Of a stretch of DNA of 64,000 nt, positions 21,517 to 61,146 are shown one piece after another. The position numbers and the translations under genes are program-made. The stretch lies in assembly GCA_017893485.1 (NCBI GenBank), contig CM030358.1, forward strand, positions 254,117,228 to 254,181,227, written 5' to 3'. The notes under the pieces are model-generated. The model saw only the letters and a program-made list of their open reading frames with translations, searched no databases and was not told the DNA's origin. The DNA is from Hemerocallis citrina. Lineage: Eukaryota; Streptophyta; Magnoliopsida; Asparagales; Asphodelaceae. The first letter of the stretch is position 1; each line of letters begins with the position of its first letter.

Positions 21517-23584
21517 TGTAACCCCTATTTTTCTATTTTGGATTTTATTGTATTTTAATTTTCCTTTCTTGATTATTGTATCTGAATTTAATAATAAAAT
21601 TTTGCTTTTCTTTGGTTCTTTTATTCTCTTTTTATCATTCCGTACTTTTTTGGCTTGAATTCTGCTATTTTTGGCTCATTGCGAATTTTGCTCTTGGTGT
21701 TTTGAGTCTGAATTGATCCGCTTTAGTTCATCTTATTGATTTATATTTATTCGTCTCTTTTTTGAGCCTAAACTTGTACCCTAAAACTTTTAACGGCAAC
21801 CCAAAATCCCACATCTTATCTCTTATATAAATACCCCCATTAAACCCTAATATTAAATAATCCCTATTCTTTCTCTCCCCTACCGCCATTCTCATCCCCC
21901 CCCCCCTCTCCCCTGTTTCATTTTCAAACCCGCTCGAACCCTCAGCCCATCGCTCCGATCGTTTTCTCCGACCGGCTTCGACTCCTCGTCGTTCCCTCAT
22001 CATCACCACCATCACGAATACCCCCTATCCCCGTCGCCTACCCATATCCACCGAACCCATCGCCTGCACCCATCCACCTCACTGCCAACATCTCGTCAAC
22101 CACCGCCTTCACCCTCTCCGCTGTCCCCCGCAACCACCGGTGACCCCCCTCTTCGCCCTCGTCGTCGTCCAGAGCCCCGAGCACCCCCCGCCGTCTCCTC
22201 CTCTGTTTCACCATTCGAGCCGCACTTCCTCGTCACTGCATCGCTCCTTGACCATAGTGCCCTGCCATCAGCACACCCCCGAGCACCCTCGCTGCAAGCA
22301 TCGTGAGTACCCCACCGTCGAGCCAGTCGTCGTTGGCCCCCCGCTGCGATCTCCCTCTCTCTGTCACTGTAAGTGAAGAAGGGGAAGGTTGATTTTGGTG
22401 TTGCTGTTCTGGCATGGGAGATCGAGTTTTGGAGTTTGCTATTGGGGATCCTGGACAAGATGTTTGCTTTTTTGCTGTGTTGACGTTTGCACGCAGTTGC
22501 ACGTGTTTTCGTATCCGTGATTCGTCACCCAGGATTCTCATCCCATTATTCTAAATATTCGAATCTCTCACATAAAAGACAAGTCTCTTCTTGAACTAGT
22601 TTATTGTTTTGTTCAAGATTCTTTGATCTCTGGAAGTAGATCCAAATCCTTTTTATCGTACTGCTATTTAAAATTCCGTTAAGTATATTGATGGTTTACA
22701 AGAGCTAACCCGATATATTCTTAACATCGTGCCTACATCTCTGATCTAAAACCTAGTCCCTCTTGTACATTACATATGCATGTTTACATGAAAAATAACT
22801 AGATCCATGTGTTATAGAATTGTTTGATAAATTGAATATGTTAAATTGAATTGAATTAATGAATTGATTACCATGCCTGTGAAATTGCATCTTAAAACTG
22901 GGATTATGCATGTTAAACATCTAGCATCAATTTGATTATTAATTAGCATGAACTATATGTTTGTATGATGAGATTATTGTCTATTCATATCGAATTATTT
23001 TTTGGACTGCTGTTTGTTCCTTTTGGTATCAGATTTTTGACCATGTTGCTGTTGTAATTTGAAATAACTTTCTGAACATGAATTATAGCCCCATGAATTT
23101 ATTTTCCATAAATTTTAACGGATCTGAATTCCAAGTTATAATATATTAGATATCAGTATTTTAGTACAACTGTGTCTGAATTTCCAGATTCACAAATTCA
23201 TGCACATCTTTCTATTTCATAATTAAATAGAACATGTTAACAGTAAAATAAAAATATGAAATAAATTTGGCTGAGACTAGACATGTGTAGAAACCACCCT
23301 GAATTTTTGTAGATTTAATTAATGAGTTTTCTGGCCTAAAACATATATGTGAACACAATTTACAATTTGCTGTCTAGACATAAAATCTGAAAAGAATAGG
23401 ATTTTCACCCTAGTTTCTGTAACTTTTATATGTCGCATATATATTTGCTGGAAACGGCAGAGAGTCTAGTTTCTAGAATTTTTGACGGATCCAGATTTGA
23501 TTTTCTGTAGTAGCGGTAATTTGTGTTTTTGTATAGTAACGTCATGCTGTCCAGATTGTGTGATTTGTGTTAATTTAATATGTT

Positions 23585-26500
23585 TGTAGTACCCCGTATT
23601 TTTGAATATCATTTTTAAAAGATTTTTAAATGAATTAAAATGATTTTTGGGGATTTAGTAAATATTTTCTGAAAATTTATAGTTACACGTGCAAAACACG
23701 TGCAAATATTTTCTTGGGAAGTTCAAAAGGGCAAAATTATTTTGTGGAAAATCATTATTTATTATTTGAGATTATTTATAATTTTTCTAGATTTTTCTGA
23801 TATTTATTAAACCTAATTGCAAATATTACGAAAAGAGGGATCTTTTTGCAAAATTGTCATTTTGAGGAATGAAAGTGCAAAACTATTTTCTGGACTTTCC
23901 AAACAGTGCTGGCTGGAAATAAAGTGTTTATTTTGCTATTAAATATCAATTTAATTGGTTTTATCAAATTTCCAAGTAAAGGGATCTATTTATGTAAAGT
24001 TATACTTTAAAAGGGTTATTTTGCAAATGTGTTTAAAACCCTAATTCTCCTATTCCGGCCTATATATGTATATATATAAGAGTGGGGTGCAGCCGTCTTT
24101 CGCTGTACAACACAAAGGTTTTATTATTTCTTGAAGATTTAAGGAGGGGATCTTGAATTTCGCAAAAGAAAGACTTTTCTTGTTAGATCTCGTTATTTGA
24201 GGTGAGTGACTTGTTTGTTTTCTTTTGTTTTTGTTTATGACGTATGCGAGTGATATAATTGCTTTGATTGTTTTTAGATGTTGAATTTTCATCTACTAGA
24301 AAGCATGTTTAGGGTTTGAGTATGAATATGTACATGATGAAATGGATGGATAGATGAAAAATTGGATCTTGTGAAACCCTAGTTGTTTATGAATGAAATT
24401 GTATGTGGGTAGGCTATTTCTTTGGGATTAATGTTGGATTGATTGAATATGGTGGATTTTATGCATAAACCTAATAAGGATGAGACTTTTATCACTTTTG
24501 AGTACTTGTTGAACGAAACATGATATGGTGATGTTATAAATTGATTATGGTTGTGAGTTATAATGGTGATTCAATTTTGAGAAATTTGGAAGAAAAGTAT
24601 GAATTCGATAGATCATGTCTTGAGAATCGAAATTTGGGAATTTAGTTGAGTTTGAAGAAATATATCCAAATTGGGGATTTTCTTGAGATTTTGATATCTA
24701 TATGGTTGGGATCTGAATACGAAACTATTTCTATGACTAACTTTTTTTTAGAAACTCTATTTTTGACTATATGCACAATCTATGTTTTAATCGAAAGAAA
24801 TCAACAAATCACTACTTTTATGAATTCAAGTAACTTTGAATTAGTTTGGTGGGTTATTATAAACCCTACAGGTTGTAACTGATCACATAAGAAATATACT
24901 TTTTGTAGAAATCGTTTTCATAAAGTAAAAGTACGTATCGGTTGAAATGTGCACAACCAAAAGTCTGCAGTCTGTAGGTCGACAGTCGACCGGTGTGACT
25001 TCATAGTCGACCGACACGACTTGGCTGCTGTGTTCTCTAGTTTTTCTTGAAATTTCGTTTTGGACAGTCGACTGATGATTTTTACAGTCGACTGGCACCA
25101 CTTAGAATTATTTCTTAAAAGATTATTGGATTTTTCGCTCTGGATAGTCGAGCTATGACTTTTTACAGTCGACTACTATACTTAGAATTATTTTCTTAAG
25201 AAAATTGGATTTTCTTTCTGGACATTCGACCTATGACTTTTTACAGTTGACTACTATACTTAGAATTATTTTCTTAAGAATATTGGATTTTCTTTCTGGA
25301 CAGTCGACCTATGACTTTTTACAGTCAACTACTATACTTAGAATTATTTTCTTAAGAATATTGGATTTTCTTTCTGGACAGTCGACCGATGACCTTTTAC
25401 AGTCGACTTATAATACTTAGAATTATTTTCTTTAAGTTATTGGATTTTTCTCTCTAGACAGTCGACCTATGCTTGTCCATAGTCGACTGATACTGATGTA
25501 TCTTTATATCTTTGAATGTTCTTTTAAATGATTTATTCTCTAAATGTTTTAATCTATAACCTATTATTCTCTACTTTATCTGCTACTGGACATATGTTTT
25601 CAAGTGGTTTAACTGAACAATTTATATTAGAAGATTAGTTTGGATATTGGGTGTGAGTCTTTAGAGGGTGTATGTGACCCTAGTATACCGGCAGTTGAGA
25701 TATTATGCTTGGGCCTATTGAGGCAATTTTTGTTGATCAGTTGTTGAGTTAAGTCCGATAGGGTACACCAACTCTAGGAGATTCGTAAAGTAATCAAATA
25801 ACCTAAATGATAAGGAAAGGCACTAGTGGTGATATGATGAATGAGAACATAGGTTATGGACCTCAGTATGGCTTGCGGTGTGAGATAATCCCCAGAATTA
25901 TCCAGGTGTGAGTGAAATAGTCTCCGGAACTACCTGTGGTGTGGGATTGATCTCCGGAATTATCGGGATCGAGGCGACGCACATGTGGTATTCGTATGAT
26001 GAGGTGCCATCGCTTGCGGTGTGGGGTATTCTCGAAGACTCCCAGGTGTGAGTTAAATAGTCTCCGGAATTATCTGTGGATAGAGACTGACCTCCGGAAT
26101 TATCGGGGCATGGGCTAATACTCATAGTTTACCTTTATCTCGTAGTAGTCATCGTGTTAGAATTAGTTGCATAGCGGGGGATTAAACCCTATAATGTGGA
26201 GACGTTAAGGGCTTGCACCGGACCTATGTAGAGTGGGATGTATAGACTCCGACAAGTACGCATTAGAGAGTCAGCATATAGAATTGTGTTTTCTTGGCTT
26301 GGTTTTATGCATGTGTTGTCCTTGTTTTCCTACACTTGACACTTAGTCTAGCTACACTTGATGTTTTCATGTTCCATTGTTATTTCTTAATTCATTTATT
26401 CTTGTCTTTATTACATGTAGTTTATGATTCCAGATTTCATGTTTATTTATGTTGTTTGTTCTTGTTTTATGTCACTCACACCGTTATGGCTGACCCTTTT

Positions 26501-26800
26501 AGTTTTGGGGGGTAGGGTTATCTCTAGTCTCATATTTTACAGGTGATTACTTATAGCTCGGGATTTGGATGCTTGAGTTAAAGTGATGTAATGATTTATG
26601 TAATTTGTAAAAGAAATTGTTGTAAAGAAAGAAATTTGTAATTTAAGGTGTATTATATTCTGCTGTGCTATGTAAATATTAAAGTAATGAAGGTTGAAAA
26701 TTTTATTGGTGTTGGCTGTGTTTATATTACATTTGAAGTTGATGCTGGGAATTGTGCCACGTAATTCTAAGATATCATATTAGGAATTCGGGGCACTACA
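23585..26800 (+). mobile_element. Solo LTR C nested in solo LTR B, 3216 bp
   Basis: Begins TGTAGTACCCCG and ends CGGGGCACTACA, so the termini are also inverted repeats. ATGTT is duplicated outside both ends (23580-23584, 26801-26805). A TATA-like CCTATATATGTATATATA occurs near 24058. Contains the GTCGAC minisatellite at about 25020-25492 and repeated CTCCGGAATTATC words at 25870-26105. No coding domains. A related but distinct long-LTR family. Confidence 0.87.
25020..25492. repeat. 78-bp minisatellite with two GTCGAC sites per unit
   Basis: Five consecutive units begin CTTAGAATTATTTTCTTAAG (starts about 25101, 25181, 25259, 25337 and 25416), preceded by a more diverged unit. Each unit carries GGACAGTCGACC and TTTTTACAGTCGACT. 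Point changes at GTCGAC (for example CATTCGACC, CAGTTGACT) separate the copies. Confidence 0.9.
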
Positions 26801-27776
26801 ATGTTTGCTTCTTGTTTTGTCTGTAACGAGTAGAATTAGTCACACCTAGTATGATAAAATAATTGACACCTTCTTGCATGCTCACATAGGATGAAATAAA
26901 ATAATAACAAGCCGGGGTATTATGGGACGACTTGGTAGTGAACTATCGGAAACTATACTCGGTCGGGCCCTACTGCTTGACTTGTACTGACTGATGGCCA
27001 TAAAATACTGCTTGATAATTACTGTCATTGAACATTAAACACTGATTACTGGGACGAGTACACGAACCATGAATTCACCATCAGTCTAAAGCGTACACTG
27101 TGTGCTTGCGCCGAATCTGTGGAATGGGACGCAGTAGTACATGCACTAGATAGGTTAATAAAATGATGAATAACCTACATTTGACATTTCATACTTGATT
27201 CCGTATACTGTCACCAACATTGGGCTTGACTTGAAACTATTAATTAAATGCATGATTAAACATAGACCCTTGACACTATTGCTAATCTTTGAATTTTGCT
27301 ATTGACTTTGATCCTGTCCCTTTTTCTTTTGATATACCATGTTTCTATTATTCCCTGTTTTCTCTACATGTTGTCCATGACTTGTTCTAAGTACATTATT
27401 CTCTTTCTTTTTAGATCAAGAATTTACAGGTTCTGGAGAAACAATACCAGAAGGAATTGGGGAGCAACGATTCTAGAAGATGGAGTCCAAGATTAGATTG
27501 CTTGAATTAAATTATTGCTAGATATATTTCTATGAACATTTTCTCGACATTATACTTTGTTTTTTATTCCAGATGTTGGATATTATTATTTGGATTATTT
27601 CACTTATTATTGAAGTTGATCTTATTTATGTGATTATATCTTCTTGCGTGGTTGTGATTTTTATTTCATATTGTTGAGTTAGTCTGGTACAGCTTATGGA
27701 TAGTATTTACATCATTCGCTGGGCCTACGTTATGTACTCGTATTCCGTATTTTGGGAAGCAGGGTGTGACACTTAG

Positions 27777-29030
27777 TCTCCATCTGTATATAGTGTGTTT
27801 TTCTCCTTTATCGTAGACACTGAATTCTGTTCTTATTGTTATTTCGTAATTTGTAATTATTTCTTTCAAACCTAAGGTTCGTTGTGCTGATGTTTCTTCA
27901 GTTCCTTTATCATCAGTTGGTCTTGATTTTCTTATAGTATTTTTCTCTTATTCCTTCAGTCCATTCCACCATTTTGCTACTACTCCTATAAAGGTGGCTT
28001 CTATAAATTTTTCAAAAGCGTTTCCTGAAAGATTTTGCCTAAATCCTACTATTAGTGAGACCTTTACCCATTCTTCTATTGTTCTATCTACGTCTTTTAC
28101 GCAGTCTAGATCTATCCATTCTCCATTTCCTACAATTCCTTTTTTGTAGTGTTCTGTAGGTTCATATTTTGGGGTTTCTTTTTCTTTGTCTCTTCCTAAC
28201 TTATTATTTGTTGTGTTTTTCCATTTTCATGGTAATTGATAAGGTCTTTTGTTAGGTGGTGGCCTTAAGATTTCGTACATGTCAGTTTGAGTTTCTGTAG
28301 GTTTTGCTAAAATTTTTTCTTCATTTTGATCCTTTTTTATTTTTTCATTCATTATATCTAGATTTCTTAAGGCTTCCTCTACATTCACTGAATTGGGGTT
28401 TTCCATTAAATCTTATATTTCTAAAATATTTATATTAAGTTTTGTTATAGCTTCTAACTCCTTCATACCTTCTTCCGTTATGCCTAATTCTTCTTCTGTG
28501 TCATCAGTTATATATCTACCAAGTTCTTTTATGTTCTTATTTATAATTTTTTAATTTTTTCTTATAATTCCTACAAACTCAGGACCATTGCAATCTTCTT
28601 CCAACTCTTGTATATTTATCATATAAATTTCTGATCCTATTTTTGGATTTAATATTACTGGTTTATTAGTCATACTTAGCTGAATATTTTGTATGCTAGT
28701 AGGTGTTGGTGATACCGGCTTGCTTGTTCGTTTCTATAATCTAATACCTCATATGCTATCTATTTTAGTATTTCTTTAGGTAGTTTTTTGGTTATTTTAC
28801 TTGTTATTAACAAATATTCTGATATTTCCCTATTATTAACAAATATTCTGATATTTCCCTATTAGTTATATGTTTTCTTTTTGTTAATCTTCTATCAATG
28901 TATCTAATTTTAAATTTTGAGAGATTTTTTAATTTTAATTTCTTTATTTCCTGTGAAATATCCAGTTTTTAAATGGGGTAGTGAGCTATGTAAATTTTTA
29001 GTTTTTATGCTGTATAAATATCTTTAAAGG
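27777..29030 (-). pseudogene. Endogenous pararetrovirus capsid N-terminal part
   Basis: Minus-strand frame with stops from about 29000. It reads RYIDRRLTKRKHITNREISE, an acidic/charged stretch (DDTEEELGITEEGMKELEAI, NVEEALRNLDIMNEKIKKDQ), GEWIDLDCVKDVDRTIEEWV, and the gag/capsid-like block NAFEKFIEATFIGVVAKWWN at about 28030-27970. It ends at the CTTAG duplication and continues at 21516. A 27-bp direct duplication (TAATAGGGAAATATCAGAAT...) lies at about 28806-28860 in plus-strand complement. The left viral edge near 29030 is not sharp. Confidence 0.72.
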
Positions 29031-29145
29031 TATGGTTGTTTTTGTAAGTTTCTTCAACTGGCCTTTAAACGCAGATAGTTTGGCTAGTGGCCCTTAAACG
29101 CAAATAATTTTCTCCAATTGGCCTATATGTGAGAATCATTCACAA

Positions 29146-29950
29146 TGGAGGGGGGGGGGGGATTTTTTGCGGTAATAGACCACTTTCTGAAAATATTTAC
29201 GATTATGGGCTAGTTTCGAAATTATTAGCGTCCGTGGGCTACTTTGTGCCACGTCAGCAGCGGCCATTACTCTCATTAGCGACCTCCTCATTTTAAAAGT
29301 CACTAATGAGAAAAGTGCATGTTTTAAAATATTTGGAATTTTTTGTTTGCTATCCTATTCCCACTAGCGATCTTATTATATATGAGGTAACTAAATGAAT
29401 GTATTGAGACACTTAGCGATTTCTAAACAGCTGTTTGCTCTCTTGGAAAAAAAATTTAAAACTGAGGTTGTTATTGGGAATAGCGACCTTTAGTATACTT
29501 CGGTCGTTATTCGTAATAGCGACCTCAGTAGGAAACTCAATCTCATTGTTTTTTGTAAAATTTGCAATATAGTCACATAACTAAGACATCTATTCGAAAT
29601 AGCGACCTTAAAGGTCGCTATTTCAAATAGCGACCTCAGTTTTAATAATAAATTGATTGTTATTTTTTGAGAGAGAAAAATCTCTCTATATTTTGCTAAG
29701 TATTAGAATACAGATCATTAAAGGTCGCTAATCTCATTAACAACTTCATATATACTGTGGTCGTTAATAGGAATAGCGATAAAAAACAAAAATTCCAAAA
29801 TTTTTAAAATATAGGTCGTTATTCTCATTAGTGACTTTCAAAATGAAGAGGTCGCTGATAAGAATATTGGCCGCTTTATAGTTTCGAAACTGGCTCATAG
29901 TCGCAAATATTTCCAAAAAGTAGCCTATTACGGAAAAATATTCGGGGGAG
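29146..29950. mobile_element. Fold-back element with amplified AGCGACCTC motif, upstream of RABH1
   Basis: The arms are reverse complements. The left arm has GCGGTAATAGACCACTTTCT, then AATATTTACGATTATGGGC and TAGTTTCGAAATTAT. The right arm has the same blocks inverted (near 29940 to 29870). Between them the word AGCGACCT or its complement AGGTCGCT occurs about ten times in both directions, with GGTCGCTATTTCAAATAGCG a short perfect hairpin at about 29612. G-rich tracts border both ends. No coding. It ends about 110 bases before the Rab start codon, so it occupies the promoter area. The preceding 29031-29145 holds a decayed GGCC(T)TTAAACGCA repeat. Confidence 0.7.
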
Positions 29951-30028
29951 GGGGGGAGTAACGGAACCAAATCAAATTCTCGATCGATTCTTCTCTCTCT
30001 CATCAAATCAAATTCCACAACAAATTGA

Positions 30029-57160
<27,132 letters not shown>

Positions 57161-57930
57161 TGAGTTCGGATTTTCTCTCTCTCTTGCCTGTTCTTCGGCA
57201 CTGCACATTTCCTGCAGTCAGTCTTTAAACTTTAAAGTGCAAAATGTAATCAAGTGAAATGGGATATGATTAGGTTTACTTATATTTCCTTTACCTGTTT
57301 TTTTATTTTTTACTTTTATTTTTATTTTTATTTTTTATTTTAAGTTAGTAGATTTCCAGTTTTTCCTTTTGAACGCCAAGATGAGTGGATTGGATTCTAT
57401 ATTAATTGTTTTAACTCCTAGAACTTACACTACCGTGGGAGTCGGTGAGACATTAAAATTATATCTTGAAGAACGTATGATTTGGATAACTTGTGCAGAT
57501 AAATAGCAGTTCTGATAAATTCCTTAAATTTTTTTTAAAAAAATTTTAAGAGTTTTGATTTTATTTTCCTTTTTAAATTGATGTATTGTATTTATGTTTG
57601 ACGTCATTGTAGATTAGACTATATGATCTGAGACATATTTAACATGCATACTTTGTTAGAAATTGCTGGAGGTGTGGTCGTTGAATGTACGAGGGGTTGG
57701 TTTTTTTGAGATCTCACTGTTTTGAGGGGTTGAATGTACGAGGGGTTGTTGAACAGGGAAGTACCAACAGGAATTGCTTGCAAGTGGGTTTTGGAGGAGC
57801 AATTATGGCTACATTTGTGTTCCATTACAACTGCTGCAGCAGCCATAGCCGTTACATTTGTTCGTTCTTGCAACAAAAAATCTCAACTTTTAAGTTATAA
57901 TATTTCAACCATAAACATATAGGGGCACCT
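57161..57930. other. RABH1 3' untranslated region and intergenic sequence
   Basis: A T-rich TTTTTATTTTTATTTTT tract (57295-57345) and AT-rich 3' sequence follow the stop. No unequivocal poly(A) signal. The word TGAATGTACGAGGGGTTG is directly repeated at 57682 and 57732. Confidence 0.5.
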
Positions 57931-58657
57931 GGAAACCTCCTTTCAAACAAGCGCTTGACCTAGGCTCTCAGCTTAGACTTACGGAACTCCAGAACTTCAT
58001 CACCAACGCCGGAATTGGTTGCTCCCAAGGTCCTGATAAGAAATCCTGGGGAGTGGAGAAGAACGGGAAGTTCACGGTTCGCTCCATGTACAATCGCATA
58101 CATTTTAGGGGTTGTACACCAACATGATCGACAGTCATCTGGAAAACAAAAGCTCCGCTTAAAATCAAAGCCTTCTTATGGTTGGTCTTGAATGATGCGA
58201 TTTTGACTAGGGAAAATCTAGCCAAGCGCCAACCTAATGTAGATACCCAATGCGGGTTTTGCCTTGCTACATGGAGACGAGAGACCACCTTTCGCTACAG
58301 TGCCCTAGGAGCAAAGCGGTCCTCGTAGAGGTACTCAGAGCCCTAGGGACGTCACAATACCCGTCTGTATATGAGGAGCTGTGGGTAGGCCATAAATTCG
58401 CGTTAGAGAGGGGTGCTATGAGAGAAGCGTGGTATATTGCTATCGCCGCAGTGACCTGGGTTCTTTGGCTAGACAGAAATAACCGTTACTTTCGTGGAAC
58501 TTGCAATAGTATTTCTGGCAGTTTGACTCACACAATGCATCTTATTTCTTTTTGGGCTAATGTGGCCACAGCAGGTCCCAGGGGACGGATTGCGAGCGTA
58601 TTCCACGTACAGGAGTTTGACGATGAGGAAATTGAGATCGGTCCGACGATCGATTGA
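57931..58657 (+). pseudogene. 5'-truncated LINE (L1-type) ORF2 C-terminal fragment
   Basis: Plus-strand frames read DKKSWGVEKNGKFTVRSMYN, a stop, WKTKAPLKIKAFLWL and CGFCLATWR, then after a one-base shift ETRDHLSLQCPRSKAVLVEV, and end at TGA 58655-58657. The KxWxxKxPxKIKxFxWL block and the CxxC...H...C cluster are the zf-RVT module at the end of plant LINE reverse transcriptases. RT and endonuclease are missing. A poly(A) tail is not seen, because the gypsy LTR starts four bases after the stop. Confidence 0.85.
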
Positions 58658-58661
58658 TAGC

Positions 58662-61146
58662 TGTTGATCTTTCAGAGTTATCTACGTGAATAAATAATCT
58701 GAACACAGATTAAAATCTCGCAAGTGTACGAATCGTTTGACAGAAATGTAGTATTAGTAAGGGTCGAATCCACAGAGATTGTAGTAAACAACTGACTAAT
58801 CAATTCAAGGATGTTTTCTTTGCTTGTTTGTTGTTATTCACTTTTGTTTGGGTATCTCCCCTTGTTGATGGATGAAGAGGGAAAAAAAAAAAAAATAAAA
58901 TGATAACAACTCCTACTTAAGAGGGTGATCAAGGTGATTTGAGAGCAAAAAGAAATCTATCAAAGAGATGGGGCATTGAGTTCCACTTTTAGTCATGTAT
59001 TCTAAACCACACTAGTGCACAACTATAAATCATTTTGACTTGCTCATGTTGTCAATTATAAAGGTATGATATCTACACTTTAAATTTGTGATTTCCCTAA
59101 GCATTGAATTAGGCATGGGTTTCTACACTAATTCTTTTCTTCCTTAAAGTATTTAGCATGATATCTACTAAGTTGCACTTCAAGAAAGCATGACAACAAT
59201 GAAAATTAACAACACATAAAGAGTTAGAACATGGTAACTATTTTAGCTCTTTATGTTGATTAAACTCTAGAACCCAAATGAGTTCTTGCGTTACTGATCA
59301 TGAACACTAGACTCGATCATCTAAATCTGCTCATGTAACAAACTCAAAATATATGATGTATATGGTGATCAATCATAACACAACAATTATCAAGAGTGAC
59401 ACTATAAGTATGGTTTAATCAATGAGCATCACAAATGAGTTAACTGTGCATTACAAAGGGTTTAAAAATCATGACTTAAGCTTCCTTCATGCCCCAATAC
59501 AAATTTAGTTACACTTGATCATAGATTTATTCAAACAAATGTTAAGACATATATCAATTAAACTAGAAGAAAACATGATAGAGAAGTAACACCGTAGTTG
59601 TTTGCTCCTTTTCTAACCGTAGCTGATGCTAGATGATCTTCAATGTACTCTTCAATCAGCTTGTATATCTTCTATCTTCTCAATTGCTCTTCTCTTTTCC
59701 CGATCGCCTTCATGCACAGTCTGTGTTTTCTTTTTATAGCTTCCTTCCCCCCCCCCTCTGCAGATCTCTAGCCCCAGAGTTAAGTAGTTGCGATCTCCTC
59801 AATATAGGGAATGGATTGAATCACAATCACCTTCACCAACAACCAGATTCTGATTTGGTAACAAAATCCTTTAGCTAACTAACTAGCTTGTCTATGGGAA
59901 TCTGTAGCTGTACAGTTCTGTTGTTTGCAAAGATTTCAGAATTGCTCAATCTCTATTTGTGTTTGCAGATTTGGTTGTAGTAGAGGTGAGGGTTTATCTC
60001 AACTGTGCAGATCTATAGCTCCTCCAAATTGATACTCTCAACTGCCTCTTATAGCTTTCCAAAAATCCAGGCTTCTACAGCTCCACACAGATTTTGTGCT
60101 CTCCTTCTTGGCTTGCAGTTTTGATGTATCTGCATATAATAGCTCTTCTCAAGAGCACATATTTGGTGTTGTGACTTGCAACTAACTAATTCAAGGCTAG
60201 AGGGTGAAAGAGTGAAAATTTTGCAACTTCACTGTGAGGAAGGACTCAGTTGTGCAGCTGTTTTTGAACATGCACAAGTCATGTATCTGTGTGAACAAAT
60301 ACTGATACTGTAGCACTCTTAAAAAATTGCACAGCTGATGCTTGATCTCACTCTCCATTTCAATTGCACTCTGCTAGTTGAAACTTTTTGCAACTTCTTC
60401 CACAGTCCTAGTCTTTGCTTTTCTTTCTAAACTCTACGAAATTTTCATGATTTGGGGCTTGATCAATTTGGAGCTTCAACCACCAGTAGAGTCACATTAG
60501 ATAGAAAGTGAAAAAGGGAATTTAGAAAGTGAAGAATGGGGACTGCGAGCTATGAAGTGGAGGTTTCAAGAATGCACAGCTGACATGCACAGCTGATATG
60601 CATAGCTGATATTTGAGTTGTTTTGCCCTGAAAGTTGCTTGACTTGAAACTTGGTCATCTATGAACTTCACCACCCTTTATTTACTAGTTGATGTAAAAT
60701 CACACTTGATGGGAGATTAAAAAGGGAGTTGGAGAGTGAAGAAATGGAGATTGTAAGCATATGAGGTGAAGATTTGTGGTAGTGCTACTGCATGCACAGC
60801 TGACACAGTGGCAGTGAAAGAGAGGGAGAATTTCACATATGCACATCTTCTTCTTGCAGAATTTAGCTTTTCATGCTTGAATCAAAAACCCATCACTTTC
60901 AACCTTGTTGACACAACTCTCCATCATGCCCCTAACAAATGTTTTGATGCAAAATTAAGGTTCTTCATTCCAGTGCTTCATCCTCACAGTGATAGATTAG
61001 TCTTGAGTAAATATTGAATTTCACTTCATTTAGTTGCTTCTAGGTTGTTTTCTATAGAAAAGAGAAAAGAAGTATAAATTACCAAAGATAGAGAATTTAA
61101 TTGTTAATTGTATTCAGATTATTGATCCAAAATGTGGACATTAACA
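58662..61146 (-). mobile_element. 3' LTR of an Athila-like Ty3/gypsy element
   Basis: Plus-strand ends TGTTGATCTT and TTAACA give TG...CA; on the minus strand it begins TGTTAATGTCC. It directly follows the purine tract at 61147-61170 (minus). 2485 bp, non-coding. A segment of about 140 bases is duplicated inside (about 60470-60605 and 60665-60800) with TGCACAGCTGA words, and the left end carries CGCAAGTGTACGAATCGT. Only the left flank (ATAGC) is available, so no target duplication can be tested. Confidence 0.72.

Larger units (their letters stand above)
21517..27771 (+). mobile_element. Solo LTR B (Tekay/Del-type), interrupted by solo LTR C
   Basis: Begins TGTAACCCCT and ends GGGTGTGACA, with CTTAG duplicated exactly outside (21512-21516 and 27772-27776). 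Subtracting the nested element leaves about 3.03 kb, close to solo LTR A. A C-rich leader lies at 21840-22370. The final 90 bases match LTR A (AGCTTATGGAT, CATTCGCTGGGCCT, GGGAAGC). Capsid coding of the pararetrovirus resumes on both sides. Confidence 0.88.
12137..29030 (-). mobile_element. Endogenous pararetrovirus (Caulimoviridae), split by solo LTRs
   Basis: Minus-strand blocks read in order: capsid N-part (29030-27777), capsid C-part with zinc knuckle (21516-20980), acidic linker, movement protein, two DTGA protease-like domains, reverse transcriptase (to 18058), RNase H (14860-14503), an inverted block, two unidentified frames, and a Met-tRNA site at 12137. Two gaps are exactly filled by solo LTRs with perfect 5-bp duplications, which proves the blocks on either side were contiguous. 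Capsid followed by movement protein, then protease-RT-RNase H, is the order I know from cavemo-/solendoviruses. Many stops throughout: an old, defective copy. Confidence 0.85.

Noticed and set aside
57619..57922. Overlapping frames of 60-85 codons after RABH1
   Set aside because: Both strands are open in the same place, with no recognisable domain or element edge.
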